Assembly (NCBI GenBank): GCA_963978895.1
Contig: OZ022246.1
Location: 25,818,859-25,882,858, forward strand
Direction of reading: 5' to 3'
DNA length: 64,000 nucleotides
DNA from: Erpobdella octoculata
Lineage: Eukaryota; Annelida; Clitellata; Hirudinida; Erpobdellidae
Below the pieces are notes generated by a model. That model made no database searches and was not told the origin of the DNA. It saw only the letters and a program-made list of their open reading frames with translations. Each line of letters opens with the position of its first letter. Within the stretch, counting starts at the first letter, position 1. Shown here piece after piece: positions 48,601-61,222 of this stretch. The translations under genes were made by a program, and so were the position numbers.

Positions 48601-48829
48601 TTGAAGGCAAAGAGTAAAAATATTTTCTATATAGGAAAGAATACATACATTGTTGGGTATTGTGCTCTATAGACAAAAATTTAATTTTTTTTAATAAATG
48701 TTTTTGATAATACTTAACACCAATTCTACAAAATAAAATTAATTATTTTTCAGTGTTCAAATTCAAGTTAAAAACAACAGTCGTTGAAACACAAACTAAA
48801 AATAAATTAAAAATTAAAACCTGAAATAA

Positions 48830-49020
48830 TTATTTTATTTTTATACAACTGCCCAAACAAAGCAGAATAAATGTTATTGTTTCACCAGCCAGCAGCCCTA
48901 AAATATATTTATTATTTAGCTCCCTCGTTAGAAACTGCACATTTGTATTTTCCATGGTTTTACGAGATAAAAAAATGTTTGTCAGATCATATAAATTTAA
49001 ATTAAAAACATATACCACTG
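48830..49020 (-). pseudogene. Fossil 3' end of a tail exon, downstream of gene 14
   Basis: A sequence with AGCTCCCTCGTTAGAAACT and TTCCATGG words is matched at 54440-54620, downstream of gene 15. Both resemble the 3' ends of the gene 14/15 tail exons (TTTTATTCTTTATGCAGCTG in gene 14) in decayed form. It has no usable frame. Confidence 0.45.
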
Positions 49021-49063
49021 CTATTAAAACATACATTATAAATTAAAACCTGAAATAAATGTT

Positions 49064-49942
49064 TTATTCTTTATGCAGCTGCTCAAATGAGGTTGAATAA
49101 TGATTACCAATTAAAGCACCGCCGTAAATGCTCGATTTACCTGACACACTACTCGTCAGATGCTCATTAGGAATTGTTACATCTTTCTCTGCATCAGTTG
49201 GAACAAGTTGAGTTTCATAGGTATGACTACCTTCGTAGAAGTTGTCATCAGTTTCACTCACAAGTAAGTCTTCATAGTTACTCGGAATATCTTCGTACAC
49301 GTATACCCCCTCACTATTATTGGTTGTTTTTTGGCCGTCTACGTTTTCTGGACTTAAGCTATTTGCCTTGTCTACAATTTCATCGTATGCTGAATCAGTT
49401 TGTACAACACCATTGTTATCGTAGTACTTGTTTTCGAGATCTTCCGAGTCTTTAGATGGTTGTTCTTTTGAGAAAAATACAGTTTCGTAGATTTTAGGTC
49501 TGCAATCGAATAAATCGAGTTGTATAATTGTGTTGGTATAAAAAAAATTCATTTTAACAATAGGTTTATAAAAACTTAAACTAATTAAATAATAAAAAAT
49601 TAGCATTACTTGTTTCTTCTTTTGTTCAAAAAACAGGCAATCAATATTACACTTAAAATAATCAGCAACAGGCCGAGCAACGAAAAGCCAGCAATAACAC
49701 CAATACCTGCCAATGAAAGATGTTGTTAAAAAAACTTCTTCATAATTAACTATTTGATTAACCTATAAATAAACAATTGTCATAATTAAATGTTAAACAA
49801 ATTCTAAAAAGCTTTTTCTCAACAAAATGTTGCTAAAAAATACGTGCAAGAACTAACTTGTTTCTGAATTTCGATTGTTATACGGGTTCTGTGTAGCTGA
49901 AACTACAAAAAACGCACACAGATATATGTATAATATATAAAC

Positions 49943-50004
<62 letters not shown>

Positions 50005-50021
50005 ATATATATATATATATA

Positions 50022-50078
<57 letters not shown>

Positions 50079-52660
50079 TTGTATATATATATATATATAT
50101 ATGATTGTGGATTTAAAGCTTTTTTTAAACATTTTATACATTGAGCAAATCTGTCTTGATGTTAATTGTATTCTTGGCAGCAAAATTTTTGTGCTCAAAA
50201 CAAAGTAGCAAATATCTGTAAAAATACTTGTGGAGTTTATGATCAGTGATGGAGACTGCGTTAACAATGTTGAAGTTGTTGTTAAGGTTGTTGGAGTTTT
50301 TTGGTACATAGAAGTTGTGGTAGTTGAAGAGACTTGGAAAATAGTAGTTGTGGTAGTTGAAAAAACTTGGAAATTAGTAGTTGTAGTAGTAATAATTGAG
50401 GTGACTTTGGAAATTGTAGTTATAGTAGAAATAGTTGAAGTGGCTTTGGAAATTGTAGTTGGAGTAGTTTGGGATGTGGTAGTTGTAGTGGTTGAAGAAA
50501 TGGTTGTTGTAGCAGAAGTAGGTGGAGATATATTGGTAATTTTTTTAGCTAGGGCTGTCATAGAAACAAATAAATTTAAAGTTATAGTTGATTAAGTATA
50601 AGTGGTATTTGAGTTATCATTGGTGGATTGATTTATTTTTCAAAAACAATTGTAAGATGTACAAAAAAATTTAATACTTTATATAGTAAATTGTTTACAA
50701 AATATGCTAAATGTTTTATAAATACAGATCATTTATTATCATTTTAAAGTCAGAAATAGCTAAGGATAGAAATTAAAGTTTTTCCAGACTTTATATCGCA
50801 ATTGGCCCATGGCTTTAGGTTTAAGTGTTTTGTGAAACATCAGAAAACATTTTAAATTTACCTCTTGTAAAACAATACTAGTGGTTAACAGTGGTTTAAT
50901 TTAAGCTGCAACAAAAACAACCCGCTTTTGTGGCCGTAATAGATTATCAAATAACAAAAAAATTCTACACATTGAGAAAATGTCTCATATAAATTTATAT
51001 ATTGTTTGTCTTTTAGTTTTTTGAATGATTGCAATTAAACGTGTTAATTACAGACGTTACGGGAATTATTTTTGACAACTTCAACAATAAGGCAACATTT
51101 TGAATTAATATGGTCCAAAAAACTTTCTACAAGATGACTTTGCTTTTATATAAAAATAAAAAAAAATAAATTGAAAAATAACTTACTTGGTATATTTGAA
51201 CCACCCATGCAAATAAATGGCTTCGTTTCATAACATGGAGATTTGTACCAGTAGGCTGTCAAGTTCCTTCCACTTTGTGAAATAAAGGTACAGTTGTGGC
51301 CTTCCATTGGCTGGTCATTTGCCCATCGACTGAAATTTATTTCATTGGCTGTGAAAACATAAAAATGTTGATAAGCTGTGCAACATTTTAGTGCCCAATA
51401 ATATTTTTTTTATCAAATTTGTTTAAAACAAATTCTCACTTTCCCGAATATAAAAATAATGATTTTCTTTCTAAAAAGCGAATAAAAATTCGATGCTAGC
51501 CAACACAGATAAATGTTTAGCAAATAACCTGATGATTTCCAAATGTATTTTGCTTTCCTTAATCCGACCCAGTATTCTCCATCTGGAACGCTGTTCGTCC
51601 ATGAAATTTGTGATGCCACAACGGCTAAATCGCCGCCAATGGCTTGGCAGTCGTTTCTAGCCGAAAACCAATTCAACTGTTTAGATTGTTTAACAACAAA
51701 ACACCAACCAGACACATTGTTAATTGCAAGATCACTACTTGATTGGCATGTTCCTTAAAAAAAGTTAAAATGCAATATTCAAGATTATAAAAAAAATAAA
51801 ACTTTCAGGAAACAAAATATTACCTGAATAAGAACATATATAATTACGTAATTGGTTTTCATGTGTATTTTGGTAAAGTCTTCCGGTAGGACTTTTGACC
51901 ATGGTTGCAAAATATGGGATTGAGGCCATGTTGTTCTGAGATGCTGGAATCAAAGACTAAATATACTCCTTATCAATTCATTTTTATATCAAAATCCTTA
52001 TTTTTATATCAATAACACATCAAAGACTAAATATACCCTTTATCAATTCATTTTTATATCAAAATCCTTATTTTTATATCAATAACACATCAAAGACTAA
52101 ATATACTCTTTATCAATTCATTTTTATATCAAAATCCCTATTTTTATATCAATAACGTTTTTTTAAGGGCTAATAAATGCAAAAATAAATAAAACTTTTC
52201 AACATGTTAAGTAATTTTTTAAACAGTTTAATGAACCGTACAATCTAATTTATAAAATGTTAAACAATAAAAAACTCAAGAAACTGAAATTGAAACTTGT
52301 ATTACCTAAGATTGTGCCATCCAGCCACGTCCATGAAGAATCAACAACAACTTCAAGATTCAGTCTAAAAGGGTAACCTGTCATCATATAATAATCATCC
52401 CAAGCCGCTAGCGCCCATTCTGCAGCATGTTGAATATTTTCATTTTCTAATTCCAGCAAGCGATAGCCACTCTCGGCACATATCTTGTCCGCATCTTCGC
52501 ATGAATTGGTTTTGACACTGATGTTGTAGAAGTACAAAAACAACTTGTTATCTACTGTGTAACTCCTCCACGTTGTTGTGTCATTTAGACGTAAATTAAA
52601 GATCAGAACGACAACAACAACAGTAACGAAAAAACCTTTTTCGTTTATTTTCCCACACAT
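49064..52660 (-). CDS. Gene 14: double-CTLD mucin receptor with multi-tyrosine tail
   Basis: Eight exons: 52306-52660, 51824-51943, 51529-51753, 51187-51348, 50228-50554, 49858-49896, 49610-49706 and 49064-49499. They total 1761 nt (586 residues). The signal core is [18 protein letters not shown]1 covers about 31-158 ([32 protein letters not shown]) and differs most from genes 12, 13 and 15. CTLD2 is 159-287 ([50 protein letters not shown]). The ectodomain is therefore divergent, while TM and tail are nearly identical to gene 12. The tail has KIYETVF, SAYDEI (ITIM), VYVYEDI, SNYEDL, HTYETQL and HYSTSF. This mosaic of old ectodomain and homogenised 3' end suggests gene conversion or exon exchange. 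The stop overlaps AATAAA. Confidence 0.87.
49949..50102. repeat. (TA)n microsatellite in gene 14 intron
   Basis: About 150 bp of almost pure TA with a few CTA and TTTG interruptions, between the linker exon and the stalk exon. Tyr/Ile-rich open frames across it are artefacts. Confidence 0.93.
51951..52160. repeat. 70-bp tandem repeat, three copies, in gene 14 intron 1
   Basis: Copies start at 51951, 52021 and 52091, each with CAAAGACTAAATATAC at the start and TTTTTATATCAATAACA at the end. Differences are single bases. The array abuts the acceptor of exon 2. Confidence 0.92.
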
Positions 52661-52780
52661 AATAAATCTAATAAATTTTATAAAACTATATAGTTTTGTT
52701 TTAGCGCTCTTACGTTTATTCCAACAACTGTTTTTATTATTTTACACGTAAATTCAGTTGCAATAAAACACTATGTGCTT

Positions 52781-52890
52781 CGTGCTGCATTGAGTAAAGA
52801 ATATAGATATTATTACTATTTCTTATAGCTAGACAGCGGGACAATTCATACATCCTGAACTGCAATTATATCAATACGTCATTGTAAACC
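52781..52890 (-). promoter_or_regulatory. Candidate upstream element of gene 14
   Basis: It holds GTGCTGCATTGAGTAAAGAA, then GACAATTCATACATCCTGAA and CTGCAATTATATCAATACG, about 120-230 bp upstream of the ATG. It is the best match to the gene 12 and gene 15 copies. Confidence 0.42.
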
Positions 52891-53582
52891 TCAGGGTGAC
52901 AGATACGTAAGCTTAATTTTTTTGAATAACAGCTGAAGTTTTATAACATAGAATTTGATTTCATTTGCATAAACCCAATAATTTTTTTAATAAATAGTTT
53001 ATTAAACACCAGAAAATTAGACATTTTATGATCACTAAGGAAAACGTTTTCCCTATTTAGTTATTTTTTATTAATTCAACCGCATTGTTTTTCTCATTGT
53101 TTTATTTAACTGCTCATTACTATTTTTTTATTGTTACTATTACTTTAATTTGTATTATAACAATTATTAAAGTATGCTTTATTTAAAAAAAATCATTCAA
53201 CCTGCTTAACAGCAGGACATATATTCAGGACAATATAGAGTTAGCTTATTCATTGCTAGCTTTCTGGACAAACGTTCACTCAATCCTGTAATAAGGAAGC
53301 ACCAGCTAGAAACATATTTACTAGTTTGCACACAGTTTTTTTCTATTTAATAAAACTCAAATAAAAACTTATCACGTTAACTGATAGATCTTTTAAAATC
53401 AATGTAAATTAATAATGAAGCCAAATCAAATTTTTTATTGAAGTTTAAAGCTGTTTAGTTTATACGCTGAAATAGTAATTTTTTAAATGGAACGACAGTA
53501 AATTGTAATTAAATAAAACCGGTGTTATCTGGTTAACTACAATAAATTAATTGCTTGTTTAATATAATTAAAAGTATTACTA

Positions 53583-53705
<123 letters not shown>

Positions 53706-53879
53706 TATTAATATTATTATTATATTATTACAAGAATAAACGTTATATTTAAAGTGAATGCATACAAACAGCTTAACAGCTAGGCAATATTCAAAACAGT
53801 ACAGGTTCAGCTAACTTATTCAATGCTTGATTTTTGACAAGTGTTGACTTAATCTTATAATAAAAAAAAACTTCTAAAT

Positions 53880-54130
53880 TATATTCACTGAGTGGTCAAT
53901 AAAAATATGTAATACTAGGAGGGTGTCAGTCATTGTAAATATAAAAAAGATTGAGGTTTTTGTCAAATTAAACGATTGATGGAAACAAATGGAAGTAGCT
54001 CAAACATTACAGAAATTTATTAATTATCATGTCGTATTAAGCTTCGTTGAACTTTTTTGTGTTTTTATGAATAATTTTTTTTTAAATTAGTAGTGGTAGT
54101 TAGAAGATTCGTATATCTCAAAATAATAAA
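53880..54130 (-). pseudogene. Fossil tail exon of gene 16 type, copy 2
   Basis: The plus-strand words TGATGGAAACAAATGGAAGT and GTCGTATTAAGCTTCGTTGA match the fossil at 48316-48600 and, more distantly, the gene 16 tail exon. The reading frame is broken by indels and there is no TM exon. Confidence 0.6.
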
Positions 54131-54439
54131 TAGATGAAGTTCCCGCAAGTTTTCTGTTATTGTGCACCAATAGCAATATCAAAGACAAGGAGCAAAAAAA
54201 TTCTACCTTAGAAAGAATGCAGACATTATTGGATGTCGTGCTTTATAGACAAAAATTCAAATTTATTGATAAATGAATACATTTTCTGGTGAAAAAAACG
54301 TTTTAATAAGTCTTAGCACTAACTATACAATTCAACAAATAAAATAAATTATTTTTCTGAGTGTTCAAATTCAAATTAAAAACATAAATAACTGTCATTG
54401 AAACACAAACTGAACATAAATTAAAAATTTAAACTTAAA

Positions 54440-54620
54440 GTAATTATTTTATTTTTTATGCAAACTGCTTTAACAAAGTAGAATAGTTATTATTGTTTTA
54501 CCAGCCAGCAATCCCAAAGAATGATTATTATCTAGCTCCCTCGTTAGAAACTACCTAATTTTCCTTTCCATGGTGAATACCGATTTTACGAGATGACAAA
54601 ATATTTGTTAAATTGTATAA
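54440..54620 (-). pseudogene. Fossil 3' end of a tail exon, downstream of gene 15
   Basis: Twin of 48830-49020. It shares TAGCTCCCTCGTTAGAAACT, TTTCCATGGT and TTTTACGAGAT words. It supports duplication of a block containing this relic, the fossil gene 16-type tail and the gene body. Confidence 0.45.
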
Positions 54621-54705
54621 ATTTAAATTAACAACACATACAAGTCTCAGTAAAACCTGAAAAAATATTTTATTCTTTATGCAGATGCTCAAATGAAGTA
54701 GAATA

Positions 54706-57208
54706 CTAATTACTATTTAAAGCAGTAACGTAAATGCTCGATTTACCTGACACCCTACTAATCAGATGCTCATTAGGAAATGTTACCTTTTTTTCAGCAT
54801 CAGTATGAACAAGTTGAGTTTCATAGGTATGACTACCCTCGTAGAAGTTATCATCAGTTTCACTCACAAGTAAACCTTCATAGTTACTCGAAATCTCATC
54901 GTACACGTATACCCCCTCACTATTATTGGTTGTTTTTTGGCCGTCTACGGTTTCTGGATTTGAACTTTTTGGTATGTCTATAATCTCATCGTATGCTGAA
55001 CTTGTATCATCAGCATTATTGGTAATGTAACATATGCTTTCGAGAGCTTTCGAGTCTTTAGATGGTGGTTCATTTGAGAAAAGTACAGTTTCGTAGACTT
55101 TAGGTCTGTAATACAAATAAGAACCAAATTGTATAATTGCGTTGGTATGATAAAGTTTTAATTTACTAATTCAAATATATAATAATTTAAAAATAATTAA
55201 ACGTTAATAAATTAAATATTACTTTGCCCTTTTTTTCTTTAAAAAGCAAGCGATTAATATTACAGTTGAAATAACTAGCAGCAGACCAAGTAACGAAAAG
55301 CCAACAATAATAACAATACCTGCCAATAAAAATTGCTGTTAAGAAACCAATTTTATAATTAATAATTTGACAATAAACTGGTGTTTGTTACAGTTGAATT
55401 GTTTAAAAAAATCATAAAACACTTTCTCAAAAATATATTTTCTAAATAAAAATAGAGTAAAAACTCGTTTTTGGATATGGAGTAATATTTGTGCTTTGAA
55501 TGACTGAGACTACAAAAAATGTACATTGAATAATAGACTTAAGACTATTTTTTATTCAATCATTTGTAAAACAGTAAACAAATCTAATTTTATGTAAATT
55601 CTACTGATAACATCAAAGTTGTTATGCTTAAAAAAATAACAAATATTCAATTAGGTACTTGTTGAATTTGTGATTATTGAGGAATATTGCGTTGTAAATA
55701 CTGAAGTTGTGGCTAAGGTGACTGGAGTGGACAGAGAGAAAGTTGTTTCCTGAACTGAAGCAGACAGTGAAGTACTAGTTCTAGTAATTGACATAGTTTT
55801 TGAAATTGTAGTTGTAGTAGTTGACGTGATTTCTGAAGTAGTTGTAGCAAATGAGGTGATTTTTGAAGTAGTATTTGAAGTGGTTTGGGATGTAGTAGTT
55901 GAAGTAAGGGCTGAATTGTAACTAGTGGTGGTGATAGAAAAAGATGTTGCAGTCAAATTGGTGTGTTCTGTACCTGGTGGTAAAGTAGAAACAACCAAGA
56001 TTACATATTTTGTTAGAATAGTTACTTTTGAGTTATACAACTATTAATTTACATACTAAATGCTGGTGCACTCATGCATATTACTGGATGGCCTGAGTTG
56101 CATGGAGATTTGTGCCAAAACACCGAAGACGTAGAACTGGACTGCGAAAAATAAGTGCAGTCGTGACCCTGTATTGGCTCTCCATAGTCCCAGTGTGTAT
56201 AGTTGACTAATTTTCCTTTAAAAATTAATTTAAAAAACATTGTAATTTTTATGTTATCTTGTTTCAGTCAAGAAAAAAAATTCTTAAACAAGAAAAAAAA
56301 TTAAGGTTTTAGATGAACTTGCCTGTAGAAGTCCAAACGTATCTTGCTTTTGCCAATCCTACCCAGTAAGCACCCATAGACAGCTTAGCTGTCCAAGTAT
56401 CTTGGGGTGACACAATAGCCAAATCACCACCTAATTTTATGCATTCAGATCTGGCAAAAAACCAGTTTAATTTTTGTGTTGTGTCCACAGAAATGCAATA
56501 TTGAGAAGCACTATTGAAAAATTGAGTACTTCCAGCTCCACAAGGTCCTTTAAAAAAACAATTAAAATCAATTCTATGATTTTAAAGTTTATTGTATTTT
56601 ATTAAATAAATAACCTTTATAAGAACAAATGAAATTATACAATTCTCTTTCAAACTCGTTTTCATATGAGATACCGGAAGCGTTTTTGTTCAAGTAGGCA
56701 AAATATGGATAAGAATTAATGACGTAATTGGACGCTGAAATTGAATTAGCAAATTTAAAGTAATAACTGAATTAATTATTAACTTACAGTTTCTGAAATG
56801 GTATTTAATTATCTCTCATAAACGCAATAAAAAGTTATAATTACCCAATTTTGTGCCATCAAGCCACGCCCAATTACTGATCAGTACATCAAGATTAAGT
56901 CTAAACTGAAAACCTAGGAGCGGTGAAACATGATCTGCCCAACTTATCATTGCATTGTCTAGAACTTGTTGAATTCTTTTGTTTTCAATTTCAAGCAATC
57001 TGTAGCCACTGAGAGCACATCTTTTATCAGCTTCTGCGTTTGAATTTGACCAATCTTGAACGTTTGTGAAATACAGATAGAAGATATTATCGTCTGTGTA
57101 GTTTTTCCAGGAAGTAGCAGAGGAACGATGCGAATAAAGGATCACAGTTAAGATAAAACAGAAATAAAAAACAACATTGTAACCAGAAGCCACATTTTTT
57201 ATACTCAT
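54706..57208 (-). CDS. Gene 15: double-CTLD mucin receptor, tail shortened by a nonsense change
   Basis: Eight exons: 56845-57208, 56615-56734, 56323-56547, 56057-56215, 55659-55973, 55465-55503, 55223-55319 and 54706-55105. They total 1719 nt (572 residues). The signal core is FCFILTVILYSHRSSA. CTLD1 is about 32-161 (GYRLLEIENKRIQQ, FRLNLDVLISNWAWLDG). CTLD2 is 162-289 (ARSECIKLGGDLAIV, YWVGLAKARYVW, YTHWDYGEP, FWHKSPC, HPVICM). The exon 3 donor is GC followed by AAGT, a good GC-AG donor. The tail has KVYETVL, SAYDEI (ITIM), VYVYDEI, SNYEGL and HTYETQL. It ends at TAG at 54706 where the paralogues have His. The in-frame sequence beyond still reads YSTSFEHLHKE, so this copy has lost the last conserved tyrosine by a nonsense change. 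Confidence 0.86.
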
Positions 57209-57359
57209 TTTCTAATTTGTTCACTTTATCTAAAAACTAGTTTAAACTTCTATAAAGTTTCATACTTGTAGCTCTGTGTGATAGACTTTATTGCATTTTC
57301 TCTATAAATTGTCTATTATCTGACTCGTAAATTTTGTTTTAATGACACATTAATAGTTA

Positions 57360-57460
57360 CGTGCTGCATTGAGTCAGGAATACATTATTGTTCTTTCTAG
57401 ATAGCCAGCAGGACACTTCATGCATTCTGAACTGCAAATAATACAATACGCCATTGTAAG
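57360..57460 (-). promoter_or_regulatory. Candidate upstream element of gene 15
   Basis: GTGCTGCATTGAGTCAGGAA, then GGACACTTCATGCATTCTGA, ACTGCAAATA and ATACGCCATTGTAAG, about 150-250 bp upstream of the ATG. This is the third copy of the block also upstream of genes 12 and 14. Confidence 0.42.
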
Positions 57461-58040
57461 GTTCATGATTGCCATTTTACAAGACCCAGAAATTAAATTT
57501 TTTCAACAGATGAAATTTTATATCTTACAATTTTGTATTAATTGCAAAAACAATCAAATTTATTTTCAATAAATTATCTAATAAATACTTTCGTACTTTT
57601 TTAAATAATTCAACGGCTATTCGGTTTATATTGTTTTAATCTTGATCCGTTCATTGTTATTATTATTAATTGTGTTATAATAATTATTCAAGAACGTTTT
57701 CTTTAAAATAAAATTTATTCAACCAGCTTAACAGCAAGACATATACAGGTTTGGTTTATTCATTGTTAGCCTTTGGACAAACTATGACTCAATCCTATAA
57801 TGAGGTAAAAACTGCTAGAAGCATATTTAATAATTTGCAAACAGTATTGCTATTTAATAGACTTTTAGCCATAAATTATCAAATTTTTGAAAATATTGTT
57901 AAAATCAGTTTTAAAAACATAAAACCAAATGAAATTGTTTTAATCTAATGTTAAGCTGTTTAGTTTATACGCTGACGTGGTAATGTTTTAGATGGAACGA
58001 CGACAGTAAATTGTAATTAAATAAAATAATTGTTATCTGG

Positions 58041-61000
58041 TTAGCTACAATTGTTAACTGTTTCATACATGTATGTACTGTTATTTTTACTGCTTGCATC
58101 TACAGGTAGATCCTCCTCTATTGTAGTTTCATAATAATTGTCTAATTTTTCCGATATTCCTGGAAACTGTGGATATTCATCGGAATCACTTGTCTTGGAA
58201 ATAAAACTGTGAGATATTGCTGTTGTTGGGTTAACAATTAAATTTGTTTTGTTTGCATCTACAGGTGGATCCCCTTCTATTGTAGTTTCGTAAAAGTTGT
58301 CTAGATTTGCCGATCCTAATGGAAACTGAGAATATTTGGTAGAATCACTTGGTTTGGAAACAGAACTGTGTGGTATTGTGGTTGCTGGGTTAACAATAAC
58401 ACTTGCATTGCTTGCGTTTACAGTTTGATTCCCTTCTATTGTGGTTTCATACAAATTGCCTGAGTTTGCAGATATTACTGGAAACTGTGAAAATCTACCT
58501 GAATTACTTAATTTGGAAACAGAACACTGCGATATCAAAGTGTTTGGGTTGACACCATCAAGGGAAACAGCTGTAAGCGGCTGAAACATTTTAGAAAGAC
58601 TTGGATCACTTGGCTTATCAATTGTGTCGTATTGAGATTCGTAAGGGTTTTCAGGGTCCTCGTAAACAAACTTTTGTTGCATATCAGTTGCAGTAGTCAC
58701 TGTTGTAGTTAAAGTATCATTAATCTCTGAGTAGTAGATAAAAGAATTGTCATCAAGCTTGCTGGGTTCGTTTTTTCCAATGTCGTACAATGACTGCCTT
58801 ACCGAAGGCAGTGGGCGGAGATGTGATCTGGATAATAGAAGATGTATACATCATGAACAAACTATTTATAAAATGCTCTGTAATGCTTAAAAACATAAAA
58901 AATTTAAAGTACTTACTTTTTTTTGTTTCTTTTCATTAGAAAGTAGCATAAAAGAACGACAAGTAGTGAAATTAGAAAAACTCCCAAAACTGAAAAACCT
59001 GCAGCTAATCCAGTCACTGTTCGACCTTTCATAAAGATAAACAATTGATATTATTAAAAATAAAATAGAAATACGCATATTAAATGTATATGCAATTAAT
59101 ATTAAAATATAACATACTTATAGCATCCATTGTTGGTGTCATAGTAGTAGATGAAATATTAGTAGTAGCTGGAGTAACAGTAGTAGTAATATAAGTAGTA
59201 GTAGTTGGAGTTGTAGTAGTAGTTGTTGTAGTAGTAGTTGGAGTTGAAGTAGTAGTTGTTGTAGTTGTAGTTGTAGTAGTTTTAGTGGTGGTGGTAGTAG
59301 TGGTTGTAGTAGTAGTAGTAGTAATAGCAGTAGTTGTTGTCGGTGTTGTTTTTGTTGCTCTGGTAGCTGTAACATGTTTTTCATGAACACAAATATAGAA
59401 ACAAACAACTGAAAATTTTTGAATATAAATTCAGCTTTTCACATTGACGATGTCTATTAGGAAAACTTGAACCCCTCGTCTAAAAATCAACATTATGAAA
59501 AACTAAGCGCTGGTTAGTGCTGTTAGTTAGACCGCAAATTAGCTTAATGGCTGGCTGCTACTTAAACTTGGTCATTAGTTACCCAAACAATGGAAAAAAG
59601 TAAATGTTCATTATTTCTTTGACTTCATTTGCAAGGAAATTTTAGAAAATAAATTGCAAAATTTAAAAAATTAAAACCATTTTAGCATTCAAATTATGCT
59701 CATTTGTACAAACCGTTTGATGATATGTTCATGCAGACATAAGGTTTCGGCTGTCCGTCGCCGCATCCCGATTTAGCCCAAACTAAATTCTCTTTCTTGA
59801 CATCACCGGAAATAGTTATGAAACTGCAATAGTAGCCTTCCATCGGCTCAGTTGACTGCCAATTTGTGTACACTGCCATTTCACCTAATGCCGTTAAAAA
59901 AACTATTAGATATGACCTGACAAGTGCGTTAGTTAGTATATGAACAAAACTAGCCCTTCAAACAAATATTTTGTAAGCAAGCAATTTAAAAATAAAACTA
60001 TAATTAAACCCTAATTCTTACAAATATTATTTCATATAGAATTACAGTGCAGCCTACAAATTGTGTCCGGTTTTAACCTCTGCTTCTTTTTTATGGGATC
60101 TTATTACAAACTTGCTAACCAAACAGATTATTATAAAGACAAACAGAATTGTGGATAATTGTGCCAGGTATCAAAACTTTTAACCAAGGTTTTTAAATTT
60201 TCACTCTGACTATTTAACAAACTATTTCTCAAATACCTGTAGAACTCCACTCGTATCTGGCTTTAGTCAGTCCTATCCAATAATTAATGCCCGAAGTCAA
60301 ATTGCTTGTTAGCGTTGATGGAAAACTCTGTAAAAGAAGATCTCCACCCATTGACAGACATTTTTCTCTGGCTTTGAACCAATTGAGGTTGTCGTTGCTT
60401 ATTGTTAAACAGATGTCACCTGATTTATATGCTCCACTTGGACAAGAACCTGTATACAGTAGGACTCTTATTAAAACAAAGATTTTAAACCAACAAAATT
60501 CAAAGGTTATTTTCAAAAAACGTATTTTAAAATTGTTTTGTAGTATTTTTATACTGAATATGTTGAATATGTTATTTGGTAACACAGCAAAAATAACAAA
60601 AAAAGAGGATCACAAATAATTAGCTGAACTTTAATGTTGTTTTCAGTTAAATTACTTGATTAATACCTGAATAAGAACAAATAGTTGCGAAATAATTCCT
60701 TTCAGATTGTGCAGAATATGTCAAACTGTAATCCATCCTTAGTGTGGCAAATTGTATATTACTAACCGGATTGAGAGAAGTAGGTACACCTTAATATCAC
60801 GATTAAATGAACTATTTAGTGATTTATCTTGTTGATTAAATGAAAAAATGTATATTTAACTAAAATTTTTCAAGTATAAATTTACCTGTAGTACTACCGT
60901 CTAGCCATTTCCACTGCCCTAGATCAACTTGCTTGAGATTCATTCTAAAATAAAAACCTCCTAGGCTTATTGAATTAAATCCATTCCAGCTCATCAGAGC

Positions 61001-61222
61001 GTCTGCAGTCACGGCTTGGTAAGTTTCATCGTATATTTCAAGTAATTTGTAGCCCATGGTGTTGCATTTTTCTTCCGCTTGAATGTGATCTACAGCTCGG
61101 TCGGTGATTTCATTGAAATACAAACAAATGCCACTGTCACAGTAACTTCTCCAAGATTGGACGTACCTCAGCGCAGATATTAAAACAAAAACGTGACATA
61201 AACGTGATTTACTAATCCACAT
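58041..61222 (-). CDS. Gene 16: double-CTLD mucin receptor with repeated tail
   Basis: Seven exons: 60886-61222, 60667-60789, 60237-60449, 59714-59884, 59118-59366, 58917-59025 and 58041-58827. They total 1989 nt (662 residues). The signal region is CHVFVLISALRYVQS. CTLD1 is about 24-153 (CNTMGYKLLEIYDETYQ, FRMNLKQVDLGQWKWLDG). CTLD2 is 154-281 (KAREKCLSMGGDLLL, YWIGLTKARYEW, YTNWQSTEP, KPYVCM). The Thr-rich stalk is 282-364, with no separate linker exon. The TM is about 367-392, followed by KRNKK. The tail of 262 residues has SLYDIG, SQYDTI (ITIM), VYEDPENPYES and YMYETV. It also has three tandem units of about 52 residues, each with a tyrosine in the context LYETTIEG, FYETTIEG or YYETTIEE. 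Two fossil copies of this tail type lie at 48316 and 53880, so it was once more widespread. Confidence 0.86.
58100..58570 (-). repeat. Coding repeat of about 155 bp in gene 16 tail
   Basis: Three in-frame units each contain SVSK or FISK, a QFP word, YETTIE and a VNA/VDA word. The plus-strand words TTCTATTGTAGTTTC recur at matching offsets. Divergence between units is moderate. Confidence 0.85.

Noticed and set aside
48830..49036. 68-codon frame with a hydrophobic start as a small membrane protein
   Set aside because: It overlaps a duplicated, decayed 3' tail region and has no supporting splice or family signal.
59139..59408. Leu/Gln-rich minus-strand frame in gene 16
   Set aside because: Alternative frame of the ACT/ACA stalk exon; only the Thr frame is in phase with its neighbours.
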